Translations under genes and position numbers: made by a program
Part shown: positions 48,428 through 56,686 of the stretch, piece by piece
Numbering within the stretch: the stretch's first letter is position 1
Layout of the letters: each line of letters opens with the position of its first letter
The notes under the pieces: generated by a model
The model's input: the letters and a program-made list of their open reading frames with translations, nothing else
The model's database searches: none
What the model was told of the DNA's origin: nothing
Assembly: GCF_040654195.1 (NCBI RefSeq)
Contig: NZ_JBFAHM010000001.1
Location: forward strand, 623,698 to 687,697
DNA length: 64,000 bases
Direction: 5' to 3'
Source: Hamadaea sp013361475
GTDB taxonomy: Bacteria; Actinomycetota; Actinomycetes; Mycobacteriales; Micromonosporaceae

Positions 48428-49669
48428 ATGTCAGTCACCGAACTCGCCCAGCGCGCCCGCGTCGCCGCCCGCACGCTGGCCACCGCCACCCGCGCCGTCA
48501 AGGACGACGCCCTCATCGCCATGGCGGACGCGCTCGTCACGCGTACCGACGAGATCGTGAAGGCGAACGGCCTGGACGTCGCGGCGGCGCGCGAGCAGGG
48601 AACCAGCGAATCGATCATCGACCGGCTGGCCTTGACGCCCGCGCGGCTCGTGGCGATCGCCGACGGCCTGCGGCAGATGGCCGCGCTGGCCGACCCGGTC
48701 GGTGAGGTGGTGCGCGGCTCGACGCTGCCGAACGGCCTGCAGCTGCGGCAGGTACGCGTGCCGTTCGGCGTGGTCGGCATCATCTACGAGGCGCGGCCGA
48801 ACGTAACCGCCGACGCGGCCGGGCTGACCCTCAAGTCGGGTAATGCCGTATTGCTGCGCGGCTCGTCGAGCGCCGCGAACTCGAACGCCGCGATCGTGGA
48901 GGTGCTCCGCGAGGCGATCGCGAAGACCGGCCTGCCCGCCGACGCGGTGCAACTCGTCGATCCGTCCTCCCGCGAGACCGTACGCGACCTGATGCGCGCT
49001 CGCGGCCTGGTCGACGTGCTGATTCCGCGCGGGGGAGCGGGTCTGATCCGCAGTGTGGTCGAAGACTCGACGGTGCCGGTGATCGAGACGGGTGTCGGCA
49101 ACTGCCACATCTACGTCGACGAGACGGCCGACCTGGACATGGCGCTGTCCATCCTGCTCAACGCGAAGACGTCGCGGCCCTCGGTGTGCAACGCGGCCGA
49201 GTCGCTGCTCGTCCACTCGGCGGTGGCCGGCGAGTTCCTGCCGGTCGCGCTGGCGGCGTTCCGCAACGCCGGAGTCACCGTGCACGGGACCCCCGACGTG
49301 GCGGTGCTCGACGAGGCGGTCGTGCCGGCGACGGAGGAGGACTTCGCGACCGAGTACCTGGCGCTGGAGATCTCGGTGGCGGTGGTCGACTCCCTGGATG
49401 AGGCGATCGAGCACATCACGCGCTACGGCACCGGCCACAGCGAGGCGATCGTGACCGGATCGCTGGCGGCGGCGAACGAGTTCACCGCCCGGGTCGACGC
49501 GGCGGCGGTGCTGGTCAACGCCTCGACCCGGTTCGTCGACGGCGGAGAGTTCGGCTTCGGCGCCGAGATCGGCATCTCCACGCAGAAGCTGCACGCCCGT
49601 GGCCCGATGGGGCTGCCCGAGCTGACCTCCACGAAGTACGTCGTGATGGGGGCCGGCCACACCCGCTAG
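48428..49669 (+). CDS. proA: Glutamate-5-semialdehyde dehydrogenase ProA
   Basis: A 413-residue enzyme that reduces glutamyl 5-phosphate. VPFGVVGIIYEARPNVTADAAGLTLKSGNAVLLRGSS binds the substrates and the nucleophile Cys lies in KTSRPSVCNAAE. GGEFGFGAEIGISTQKLHARGPMGL is the C-terminal signature. GAGAGGGAA precedes the ATG, 12 bases after proB, so the two are translated together. Confidence 0.96.
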   Translation: MSVTELAQRARVAARTLATATRAVKDDALIAMADALVTRTDEIVKANGLDVAAAREQGTSESIIDRLALTPARLVAIADGLRQMAALADPVGEVVRGSTLPNGLQLRQVRVPFGVVGIIYEARPNVTADAAGLTLKSGNAVLLRGSSSAANSNAAIVEVLREAIAKTGLPADAVQLVDPSSRETVRDLMRARGLVDVLIPRGGAGLIRSVVEDSTVPVIETGVGNCHIYVDETADLDMALSILLNAKTSRPSVCNAAESLLVHSAVAGEFLPVALAAFRNAGVTVHGTPDVAVLDEAVVPATEEDFATEYLALEISVAVVDSLDEAIEHITRYGTGHSEAIVTGSLAAANEFTARVDAAAVLVNASTRFVDGGEFGFGAEIGISTQKLHARGPMGLPELTSTKYVVMGAGHTR

Positions 49670-49686
49670 CCGCCCTCCGCGGCCCG

Positions 49687-49767
49687 CTTCGCGTGATCAT
49701 TGCGTCAGCCATGCTGTTTCGCGCGGCGGAATGTCCGATGAAACCGCATGGCTGACGCGATGATCAC
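49687..49767. repeat. Family B repeat copy 2 forming a hairpin
   Basis: Bases 49687-49739 repeat 43501-43553 with four changes. In addition 49693-49713 (gtgatcattgcgtcagccat) pairs with 49747-49767 with one mismatch, giving a 21-bp stem between convergent proA and ggt. It probably ends both transcripts. Confidence 0.85.
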
Positions 49768-51185
49768 AGCACGTGGGCGTGCCCACCCCGCCGAGGATCA
49801 CCGGCCGCCCCGGTACGCCCGACCGCGCTGACCCCGCCGAAGTAGTGGTTGGTCTGCTCCCACTGCTGCACGACGAACCCGGCTTCGGCCAGCGCGTCGG
49901 CGTCGTCGGCGGGGTAGCCCGGTTCGAGGTGGGCGATCTGCCCGGCGACGTGCAGCCGGGGCGAGGCGACCGCGTCCGGCACCGAGCGCCCCTCGACCAG
50001 GTACGCGATCAGGGTGCTGAGCAGCGCCGACCGGATCCGGGACGCGCCCGCCGAGCCGACCGCGAGGTCGAGGTCCCCGTCGGGGGAGAGCACGACGAGT
50101 GGGCTCATCATCGAGTGCACCCGGTCGCCGGGGTGGATGTGCCCCGCCAGCAGCTCGCCCTCGCCCAGCATCGAGTTGAGGTGGATGCCCAGGCCGGGCA
50201 GCCAGACGCCGGAGCCGAGGCCGAGGGTGTGCGTGACGACGCAGGCGTTGCCGTCCCCGTCGACCACCGAGATGTTGGTCGTCTCGCCGAGCCCTTCCGG
50301 ACGGTGGGCGTTCTCCTGGAGCGCGTACGCCAGCGCGACGGCCCGTTCCGGGCCGGTGAGCGGGTCCAGCTGCGGCAGAGCGGCGATCGTGGGGAGCGTG
50401 CGGTTGAGGTCCAGCCGCCCGCAGACGTGCCGGCCGGCCAGGGACGCCGACCGGACCGGCCGCGAGATCGGCTGGTACGCCTCGACGTCCTTCCGGCTCA
50501 GGCAGCCCCCACCGGCTTGGACCGCGTCGACCATGAGGGCCGCGGTGTATTCGGCGAACTCGTCGTAGCCCGAGGCGAGCAGGGCGAAGGCGTCGTCGAG
50601 CCCGGGGTGCCGCAGGTGGTCGCCGCCGTCGAGCAGGCGGCCGTTGGGGGCGTACGCCGGACCGCCCTGGTCAAGGATCATCGCCGGGGCGATCGATCGC
50701 AGCGCCTCCGCCTGCGGCGGCGGGATCGGCACCCCCGCGTGCGCGATGTCGTACGCCGGTTGCACGATCTCCAGCCAGGAGATCCGGCCGAAGCGGCGGT
50801 GCAGTTCGGCGCAGCCGGCCGGGACGCCCGGGACGGCGACGGAGGCGCCGCCGATGGAGTAGGGAATCGGGACCCCGCCGAAGTCGATCTCGATCGGTAC
50901 CATCGGTCCCGGTGTCTGGCCGGAGAGTCCCGGCATGGCGCAGAAGAAGTCGATGACGGCGACGCTGCCGGACTTGGCCGAGAACACGGTGGCGAATCCG
51001 CCACCGCCCAGTCCGCACAGGATGGTCTCGGCGGCGCAGGAGGCGAAGGTCGCGGCGACGGCGGCGTCGACGGCGTTGCCGCCCTCGGCGAGGACGCGCA
51101 GCCCAGCCTCGACCGTCGCGGGATGTCCCGCGGCCACCCCAGCCGGTACGCGACTAATTCTCACTCCCGTACGCTCTGTGCCCAT
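49764..51185 (-). CDS. Gamma-glutamyltransferase family protein
   Basis: A 473-residue Ntn-hydrolase. PATVEAGLRVLAEGGNAVDAAVAATFASCAAE and ETILCGLGGGGF are typical of the large subunit, and GLGETTNISVVDGDGNACVVTHTLG holds the Thr at which the precursor self-cleaves and which becomes the nucleophile. No signal peptide is seen, unlike secreted GGTs. The start may be ATG 51185 or GTG 51164. The gene is divergent from the MFS gene with almost no space between. Confidence 0.85.
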   Translation of the reverse strand: MGTERTGVRISRVPAGVAAGHPATVEAGLRVLAEGGNAVDAAVAATFASCAAETILCGLGGGGFATVFSAKSGSVAVIDFFCAMPGLSGQTPGPMVPIEIDFGGVPIPYSIGGASVAVPGVPAGCAELHRRFGRISWLEIVQPAYDIAHAGVPIPPPQAEALRSIAPAMILDQGGPAYAPNGRLLDGGDHLRHPGLDDAFALLASGYDEFAEYTAALMVDAVQAGGGCLSRKDVEAYQPISRPVRSASLAGRHVCGRLDLNRTLPTIAALPQLDPLTGPERAVALAYALQENAHRPEGLGETTNISVVDGDGNACVVTHTLGLGSGVWLPGLGIHLNSMLGEGELLAGHIHPGDRVHSMMSPLVVLSPDGDLDLAVGSAGASRIRSALLSTLIAYLVEGRSVPDAVASPRLHVAGQIAHLEPGYPADDADALAEAGFVVQQWEQTNHYFGGVSAVGRTGAAGDPRRGGHAHVL

Positions 51186-51198
51186 GGAGGCGGTGCCC

Positions 51199-52566
51199 AT
51201 GCAGAACAGTGTGGCTGTCGCTCCCGCCGACAGCGAACCTCTGTCCCCGCGCGTCCGCATCGGGTACTCGCTCGGTTCACTCGTCACGGGAGCGTTCGGC
51301 ACTGTTCCCGGGCTGCTCCTGCTGCCCTATTTGACCGATACTCTAGGCGTCTCCGCCGGTCTTGCGGGGCTTTTGGTGCTGGCTCCCAAGGCCTGGGACG
51401 TCGTCGCCAATCCGCTCGTCGGCCGGGTCTCCGATCGCACGCAGACTCGCTGGGGCGCACGGCGGCCGTACCTGCTCGGGGCCGGGCTGACCCTCGCTGT
51501 GCTCTTCGCCGCCCTCTTCGCCGCACCCTTCGGGGCGGTCGCGCCCGGTGGCAGCCCCGTCCTCGCGGTGAGCTACGTCGCGGTCGCCTTCCTGCTCACC
51601 GCGACGGCGTTCGCGTTCTTCCAAGTCCCCTACGTCTCGATGCCCGCCGAGATGACCGACAGCGCCGGCGAGCGTACGCGGATGATGACGTGGCGGGTCG
51701 GCCTGCTGGCCACGACGATCCTCGTCTCCGGCGCGGTCGCGCCGTGGATCGTGGACCACACCGGCGGCGGCATCGTCGGGCACCGGCTGATGGGCCTGTT
51801 CGTCGCGGCCCTCATGGTCATCGGCACGCTGTGCGCCTTCTACGGCACCGCGACCGCCCCGATCGGTGCTATCCAGGCCTCCGAACCGTCGCTGCGCGCG
51901 CAGCTCAAGGTGGTCGCGGCGAACCGGCCGTTCCGCGTACTGGTGGCGTGTTTCGTCGTCCAGGCCACCGGCGTCGCCTGCATGCTCGCCGGCGTCCAGT
52001 ACTTCGCCGACCACGTCCTGCACGACCACGGCGCGATGCCGCTGCTCTTCCTCACCGTGGTCTCCCCGGCGCTCGTCGTGACCCCGCTGTGGCGGCGGGT
52101 CGGCGAACGGCTGGGCAAGGTCCGCGGCTACATCCTGGCCTCGGCCACCCTGACCGCGGCCACGCTCGCCCTGGTCACCGCCCCACTCGTCCCGCATTTC
52201 CTCGTGTACGCGATGATCGCCGTGATCGGCTTCGGGTACGCCGGTCAGCAGCTGTTCGGCTTGGCCCTGCTGCCCGACTGCATCGCGTACGACACGGCCC
52301 GGACCGGTAAGCGTCAGGCGGGCGTCTTCACGGGTGTGTGGACCGCCGGGGAGACGCTCGGGCTGGCCCTCGGCCCCGGCATCTTCGGGCAGGTCCTGCA
52401 GTTCTTCGGCTACGTCTCCAGCACCACCGGCATCTCCGCCGTCCAGACGTCGCACGCCGAGCTGGGCGTCCTGCTCGGCTTCACCGCAGTCCCGGCGGTC
52501 ATCGTCGGGCTGGCCCTGCTCTTCCTGCGCGGATTCACCACGGAGGTCGTCCCGGAGGCCGCCTAG
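51199..52566 (+). CDS. MFS transporter (GPH-like symporter)
   Basis: A 455-residue carrier with about 12 membrane segments. KAWDVVANPLVGRVSDRTQTRWGARRPYLLGAG is the loop typical of the glycoside-pentoside-hexuronide/MFS_2 type, and GKRQAGVFTGVWTAGETLGLALGP is also conserved there. ATG 51199 has GGAGG eight bases upstream and is preferred over ATG 51184, which overlaps the divergent gene. Substrate is unknown. Confidence 0.85.
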   Translation: MQNSVAVAPADSEPLSPRVRIGYSLGSLVTGAFGTVPGLLLLPYLTDTLGVSAGLAGLLVLAPKAWDVVANPLVGRVSDRTQTRWGARRPYLLGAGLTLAVLFAALFAAPFGAVAPGGSPVLAVSYVAVAFLLTATAFAFFQVPYVSMPAEMTDSAGERTRMMTWRVGLLATTILVSGAVAPWIVDHTGGGIVGHRLMGLFVAALMVIGTLCAFYGTATAPIGAIQASEPSLRAQLKVVAANRPFRVLVACFVVQATGVACMLAGVQYFADHVLHDHGAMPLLFLTVVSPALVVTPLWRRVGERLGKVRGYILASATLTAATLALVTAPLVPHFLVYAMIAVIGFGYAGQQLFGLALLPDCIAYDTARTGKRQAGVFTGVWTAGETLGLALGPGIFGQVLQFFGYVSSTTGISAVQTSHAELGVLLGFTAVPAVIVGLALLFLRGFTTEVVPEAA

Positions 52567-52591
52567 CCCCCGTACGCATTACGCTGAGGGT

Positions 52592-53116
52592 ATGGCGCAA
52601 CTGCCCGCGGTCCTCGGCCACCCCATCAAGTTCGTGCTGAACTGGGGTCGCCGCTATTCGCTGTGGGTCTTCAACTTCGGCCTGGCCTGCTGCGCCATCG
52701 AGTTCATCGCGTCCAGCATGGGCCGGCACGACTTCATGCGGATGGGCGTCATCCCGTTCGCGCACGGCCCTCGGCAGGCGGACCTGATGGTGGTCAGCGG
52801 GACGGTCACCGACAAGATGGCCCCGGCGATCAAGCGTCTCTACGACCAGATGCCCGAGCCGAAGTACGTGATCTCGTTCGGCGCGTGCAGCAACTGCGGC
52901 GGCCCCTACTGGGACAGCTACTCGGTCACCAAGGGCGTGGACCAGATCATCCCGGTCGACGTCTACGTCCCCGGCTGCCCGCCCCGGCCTGAGGCGCTCC
53001 TGCACGGCATCCTGCGCCTGCAGGAGAAGATCGCGGCCGAGGACCCCGGCATCGGCGGCGTGGACCGGCCCGATCCGCTCGCCCTCACCGCCCCGGTCGT
53101 CCCGCCACCCGCCTAG
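52592..53116 (+). CDS. nuoB: NADH-quinone oxidoreductase subunit B
   Basis: A 174-residue subunit that holds iron-sulfur cluster N2. The ligands are the paired C33-C34 (FGLACCAIEF), Cys of SFGACSNCGG and Cys of PGCPPRPE. Neighbours expected in a nuo operon (nuoA before, nuoC after) are absent; an MFS gene precedes and a toxin-antitoxin-like unit follows. nuoC starts only 3 kb later. It is probably part of a second, reduced complex I-like set. Confidence 0.93.
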   Translation: MAQLPAVLGHPIKFVLNWGRRYSLWVFNFGLACCAIEFIASSMGRHDFMRMGVIPFAHGPRQADLMVVSGTVTDKMAPAIKRLYDQMPEPKYVISFGACSNCGGPYWDSYSVTKGVDQIIPVDVYVPGCPPRPEALLHGILRLQEKIAAEDPGIGGVDRPDPLALTAPVVPPPA

Positions 53117-53147
53117 TAACGGTTCAGGCGCAGCGAGCTTCGATGCG

Positions 53148-53176
53148 TTGGGATTTTCCCAACACCAGCGTACCCT
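53148..53176 (+). promoter_or_regulatory. Promoter with TTGGGATTTTCCCAA palindrome
   Basis: The palindrome at 53148-53162 contains the -35 box TTGGGA (53148-53153). TACCCT lies 17 bases downstream at 53171-53176. The start codon is 7 bases after the -10, so the transcript would be leaderless. The palindrome over the -35 suggests autoregulation by the HTH product. Confidence 0.65.
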
Positions 53177-53183
53177 GGTGGGC

Positions 53184-54269
53184 ATGGCGGACAGCATCGG
53201 AGAGCGCGTGCGCGAGCTACTGCCAGCCGACCAAACCCACCGGGAGATCGCCCTCCGCGTCGAGATGACGCCGGACGCCTTCTCTCGTTCCTTGAGCGGC
53301 CAGCGTGGATTCTCGGCGGTTGAACTCGCTCGCATTGCCGACCTCCTGGAAGCAGATGTCCACTTCCTCATCACCGGGGAGGCCGACCCGCTACGCCTCC
53401 GGATGGTTGCTCGGCATGACTTCGATCCGGCGACCGGCCGACGGGAGGTGGGCGGCGCTGATCGCGACCGCTCGATGCTGGACGACGTAGCGCTGGCCTA
53501 TCGTCAGGCGGTTGAAGCGTCGCTCGCGGCTTCGGACATCCCCTCGTCGGTCTCGGACGCACGCGCGATCTTGGGCGAGCGGTTCGTCCGCCCCCTCATC
53601 GCACGTATCGAGGAGCGGTTCGACATCGACGTCGTCAGGCTTCCCGAGCTGTCCACGTCATACAGCTTCACGCTCGGCGGGCGGGGCGTCATCCTCGTAC
53701 CCGCCAATGGCAACTGGTTCTACCAGAACTGGTGTCTGGCGCACGAGCTCGGACACCTTTCGCAGCGACATACCGATCCGGAGACCTCTGCCGACGAACG
53801 AGACCGTCATGAGGAGGCCGCCAACGCCTTCGCGGCCGAGCTGCTGTTGCCGACGAGGATGATGCAGGCACAGAACTGGTCCATGATGACCGTCGGGCAG
53901 CTCGCGGGCTTGATCTGGGATTGGGGGGTTTCGATCGAAGCCGTGGTGAGCCGGCTTCGCAGTCTGAGAATCCCGCTCTCCAATGTCTTGCAGGAATGGC
54001 GTTCTCAGCCGACCCAACGTCTGCTCCGGCGGCATTGGTCGCACCAGGAGGTCGGCGAGCCGATCACTCGACGAATGGAGGAGGCAGCCGTTCGGCGGTT
54101 CCCACTGGCGCTGCAAGAAGCGCACGTGACGCTGATCGCCAAGGGCGTTTTGACGAAAGCGACACTGGCCTGGATGCTGGGAGTGCCGGAGAGCACACTC
54201 GAGGTCGACGAGCCGACGCCGGCGGAAACCATGTCCGTCGACTCGCTAGCTGACGCGTTCGGCCTCTAG
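53184..54269 (+). CDS. XRE-HTH/ImmA-IrrE metallopeptidase (antitoxin-like)
   Basis: A 361-residue protein. Residues 5-65 form an XRE helix-turn-helix (EIALRVEMTPDAFSRSLSGQRGFSAVELARIADLLEADVHFL). Residues 125-235 form an ImmA/IrrE zinc peptidase with H187-ELG-H191 and a downstream Glu (EEAANAFAAELLLP). A C-terminal helical region with a GVLTKATLAWMLGVPESTLEVDEP segment may be a second helix-turn-helix. Such proteins regulate mobile elements or act with toxins. It is followed 9 bases later by a PIN-like gene. Confidence 0.85.
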   Translation: MADSIGERVRELLPADQTHREIALRVEMTPDAFSRSLSGQRGFSAVELARIADLLEADVHFLITGEADPLRLRMVARHDFDPATGRREVGGADRDRSMLDDVALAYRQAVEASLAASDIPSSVSDARAILGERFVRPLIARIEERFDIDVVRLPELSTSYSFTLGGRGVILVPANGNWFYQNWCLAHELGHLSQRHTDPETSADERDRHEEAANAFAAELLLPTRMMQAQNWSMMTVGQLAGLIWDWGVSIEAVVSRLRSLRIPLSNVLQEWRSQPTQRLLRRHWSHQEVGEPITRRMEEAAVRRFPLALQEAHVTLIAKGVLTKATLAWMLGVPESTLEVDEPTPAETMSVDSLADAFGL

Positions 54270-54278
54270 GACGCCCAG

Positions 54279-54827
54279 GTGCCGACGCTGCTGGTGCTCC
54301 CGGACAATACGGTCCTGGTCAACTTCGCGCTGCTGAACCGGATGGACCTCCTCGCGAAGCTCATCAAGGGAAACGGCACCTGGTGTGCCTCGGTGGCGGC
54401 CGAATGCGATCAATCGGCACGGCATCCAGGTCTGGAGTCGATGGCGGACGCGCACGAGGTCTTCGGCGAGCCCTTGCGGCCGGAGACTCCCAGCGAGCTG
54501 ACCATGACCCAGACGCTTCGTACGCGCCTCGCGCGGCCGGGCGAAGGACACCTACGCCACCTCGGCGAAGCGGAGACATTGGCGATCATGGCGAGCCGGT
54601 CGCTTCGCGGCATGTTCGTCACCGACGACAAAGCGGTGCCGGTAGTCGCCCGCGAGCAGGGGATCCAGGTCGTCACTACCTTCGACCTGCTTCGGCTTGC
54701 GTGCCGGACCGGCATGGCGGACGCAGACACCGTCTGGTCCTACCTGCAACGGCTTCGGCAGCAACGGCGCGGTACACCGCCCGCCGTCTTCGACCGGTCC
54801 TCCTTCGACAAATGGTTGTCGGCTTGA
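54279..54827 (+). CDS. PIN-domain-like ribonuclease (toxin candidate)
   Basis: A 182-residue protein with a GTG start. Acidic residues fit a PIN site: D9 (LVLPDNTVLVNFALL), E42 (ASVAAECD), E97/E99 (LGEAETLAIM) and D116-D117 (FVTDDKAV). The spacing and the GEAE helix resemble the DUF3368-type PIN proteins, Mg-dependent RNases often used as toxins. It is co-transcribed with the XRE-ImmA gene, which may bind or degrade it. Confidence 0.75.
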   Translation: MPTLLVLPDNTVLVNFALLNRMDLLAKLIKGNGTWCASVAAECDQSARHPGLESMADAHEVFGEPLRPETPSELTMTQTLRTRLARPGEGHLRHLGEAETLAIMASRSLRGMFVTDDKAVPVVAREQGIQVVTTFDLLRLACRTGMADADTVWSYLQRLRQQRRGTPPAVFDRSSFDKWLSA

Positions 54828-54837
54828 GCCGACGGCG

Positions 54838-55497
54838 CTATGGGCACTGGATGACGGCGTAGCCGGCGAGGTCGTCTTCCGGTCGTCCGACCGTCTCGTA
54901 ACGCGCGGTCACGCTCACGAAGTCTCCGGTCGGCGTGGCTGCGGTGGCACACGCCTGGTCGAGGCTCAGCCCGACGACTTCGATGAACTCGTTCCGGCCG
55001 GTGCCCGTGACGGTGAAGGTCTCCTCCTCGGTCGCGTACGCGAACCGCCCGGTCGGATAGGCGAACTGGACGGTCACCCGCACCGACCCGAATCCGCTCG
55101 TACGCACGACGACGTGTGCGGCGACTTCGGCTTCGGTGAGTTTGGCCGTCACCGCCAGGGGCTGGACCTGCAGCCGTGGCAACGCCTGCACGGGCGAGCT
55201 GATCGGCCGGCGATCTTCGCCCCGGATGCCGGAGACGTTCGGCGGCTCGGCCGGCTCCGCCGACGGGGTGGGTGGTGGTGACACCGCCAGCGGTACGCGC
55301 TCCGGCCCGCGTACGTGGGGTGCGAGGAGCAGGCCCGTGACGGACAGGGCGACGGCTGCTCCGGCCGCCGCGGAGCGGGCGAGCCTTCGTCGGCGTACCC
55401 GATGACGCAGGTGAACGAGCGGCGGGGCCGTGACGTGCGCGCGGAGCTCGGCTTCCGCGTGCTTCAGCAGTGCGCGGAGCCGCTCATCGGACTGCAC
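54838..55497 (-). CDS. Membrane protein, probable anti-sigma partner of ECF factor
   Basis: A 219-residue protein with a cytoplasmic N-terminus, one membrane segment (ARSAAAGAAVALSVTGLLLA, about residues 40-60) and an extracellular part of about 150 residues with Pro-rich linker and a beta-rich domain. It starts inside the end of the ECF sigma gene (14-base overlap), the usual position for its regulator. No zinc anti-sigma motif (HxxxCxxC) is visible, so the type is unusual. Confidence 0.65.
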   Translation of the reverse strand: MQSDERLRALLKHAEAELRAHVTAPPLVHLRHRVRRRRLARSAAAGAAVALSVTGLLLAPHVRGPERVPLAVSPPPTPSAEPAEPPNVSGIRGEDRRPISSPVQALPRLQVQPLAVTAKLTEAEVAAHVVVRTSGFGSVRVTVQFAYPTGRFAYATEEETFTVTGTGRNEFIEVVGLSLDQACATAATPTGDFVSVTARYETVGRPEDDLAGYAVIQCP

Positions 55498-55984
55498 GCT
55501 CCACCTCGCGTTCCGGGAGGAGATGCTCGGCCAGGGTCGTTCGCGCGCGGTGCAGCCAGGACTTGACCGTGCCCTCGGCCGCGCCGGTCAGCGAGGCGAT
55601 CTCCGCGATCGTCAGATCTTCCAGGTAGAACAGGATCACCGCCTGGCGGTGGCGTTCCGGCAGCAGCCTTAGGGCGCGGTGCAGCGCCACGCGGTCGGGG
55701 GTGGGACCGGGCGTCTCCACCTCGATCCGGTGCAGATGCAGCAACTCCATCCCCCGCCGCATCCGCCGCCAGCGGCTGGTCGCGAGGTTCCAGGCGACCC
55801 GGCGCACCCAGGCCGTCGGATCGTCGTATTCGCCGACCTCCCGCCAGCGGATCAGCGCCCGGCAGAACGCCTCCTGCGCGACGTCCTGCGCCTCGGCCAG
55901 ATCTCCCGTGTGCAGGTAGACCTGCGTGGTGAGCGAGTGGAACGTGCTCGCGTAGAACTCCGCGAAGTCGCGGGGCTCCGGCAC
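55484..55984 (-). CDS. ECF sigma factor (SigE-like/SACE group)
   Basis: A 166-residue sigma factor from GTG with GGGAGG upstream. Region 2 is DFAEFYASTFHSLTTQVYLHTGDLAEAQDVAQEAFCRALIRW and region 4 is LRLLPERHRQAVILFYLEDLTIAEIASLTGAAEGTVKSWLHRARTTLAEHL. These are typical of SigE-subfamily ECFs in actinomycetes. It is translationally coupled to the membrane protein. Its target genes are not seen here. Confidence 0.9.
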   Translation of the reverse strand: MPEPRDFAEFYASTFHSLTTQVYLHTGDLAEAQDVAQEAFCRALIRWREVGEYDDPTAWVRRVAWNLATSRWRRMRRGMELLHLHRIEVETPGPTPDRVALHRALRLLPERHRQAVILFYLEDLTIAEIASLTGAAEGTVKSWLHRARTTLAEHLLPEREVERAVR

Positions 55985-56092
55985 GTCGCCTCCCGAGGGG
56001 AAACCGGCGGCTCCGCCGCCAGGGGGACCCAGTGTACAAACGGGCCGCATCCGCGTAGTTCTCAATCCCCAGCAGCGGTTTAGGATCGGCGC

Positions 56093-56686
56093 ATGACTCC
56101 CGAAGAGGTCGGCTCCCGGCTGACCGGCCTGCTCACCTCGGCCGGGCTGGAAGCCGCCGAGCCCGGCGTCTCCGGCGGCGGAGCGCACGCCCGCGCCGTG
56201 GCCGACGTGCCGCCCGCCCAGTGGGTCGCGGCCGCGCGTACCGCCCGGGACGGGCTCGGCCTGGACTTCTTCGACTGGCTGTCCGCCGTGGACGAGCTGG
56301 ACGAGGGCTTCACCGTCGTGGCGCACCTCTGGTCCACTCGCGAACGCTTCGGACTCCTGTTGCGTACGCGGCTGCCCCGCGAGGAACCCAGCCTCGCCTC
56401 GATCGTCGAGGTCTATCCGGGCGCGTCGTGGCACGAGCGGGAAACCTGCGAGATGTTCGGCATCGGATTCCCCGGCGACCTCCCGCGTCTGCTGCTCACC
56501 CCGGAGTTCGAGGGGCACCCGCTGCGCAAGGACTTCGTCCTGGCCAGCCGGGTCGCCAAGCCCTGGCCGGGCGCGAAGGAGCCGGGCGAGGGCCATGGCG
56601 ACGCGCCGCGTCGGCAGGCGGTCCGGCCACCGGGCGTACCCGCGCCGGGTGAATGGGGTCCCGCCGCCGGGGGAGGGGACGCCTGA
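56093..56686 (+). CDS. nuoC: NADH-quinone oxidoreductase subunit C
   Basis: A 197-residue subunit. FFDWLSAVDELDEGFTVVAHLWSTRERFGL and SIVEVYPGASWHERETCEMFGIGFPGDLPRLLLTPEFEGHPLRKDF form the NuoC core with the HERE motif. The 40-residue C-terminal extension is Pro/Gly-rich. Its stop overlaps the nuoH ATG by one base. nuoD, normally next, is missing. Confidence 0.9.
   Translation: MTPEEVGSRLTGLLTSAGLEAAEPGVSGGGAHARAVADVPPAQWVAAARTARDGLGLDFFDWLSAVDELDEGFTVVAHLWSTRERFGLLLRTRLPREEPSLASIVEVYPGASWHERETCEMFGIGFPGDLPRLLLTPEFEGHPLRKDFVLASRVAKPWPGAKEPGEGHGDAPRRQAVRPPGVPAPGEWGPAAGGGDA

Noticed and set aside
49773..52310. 845-codon plus-strand open frame
   Set aside because: It is antisense to the gamma-glutamyltransferase and out of frame with the MFS gene, both well supported.
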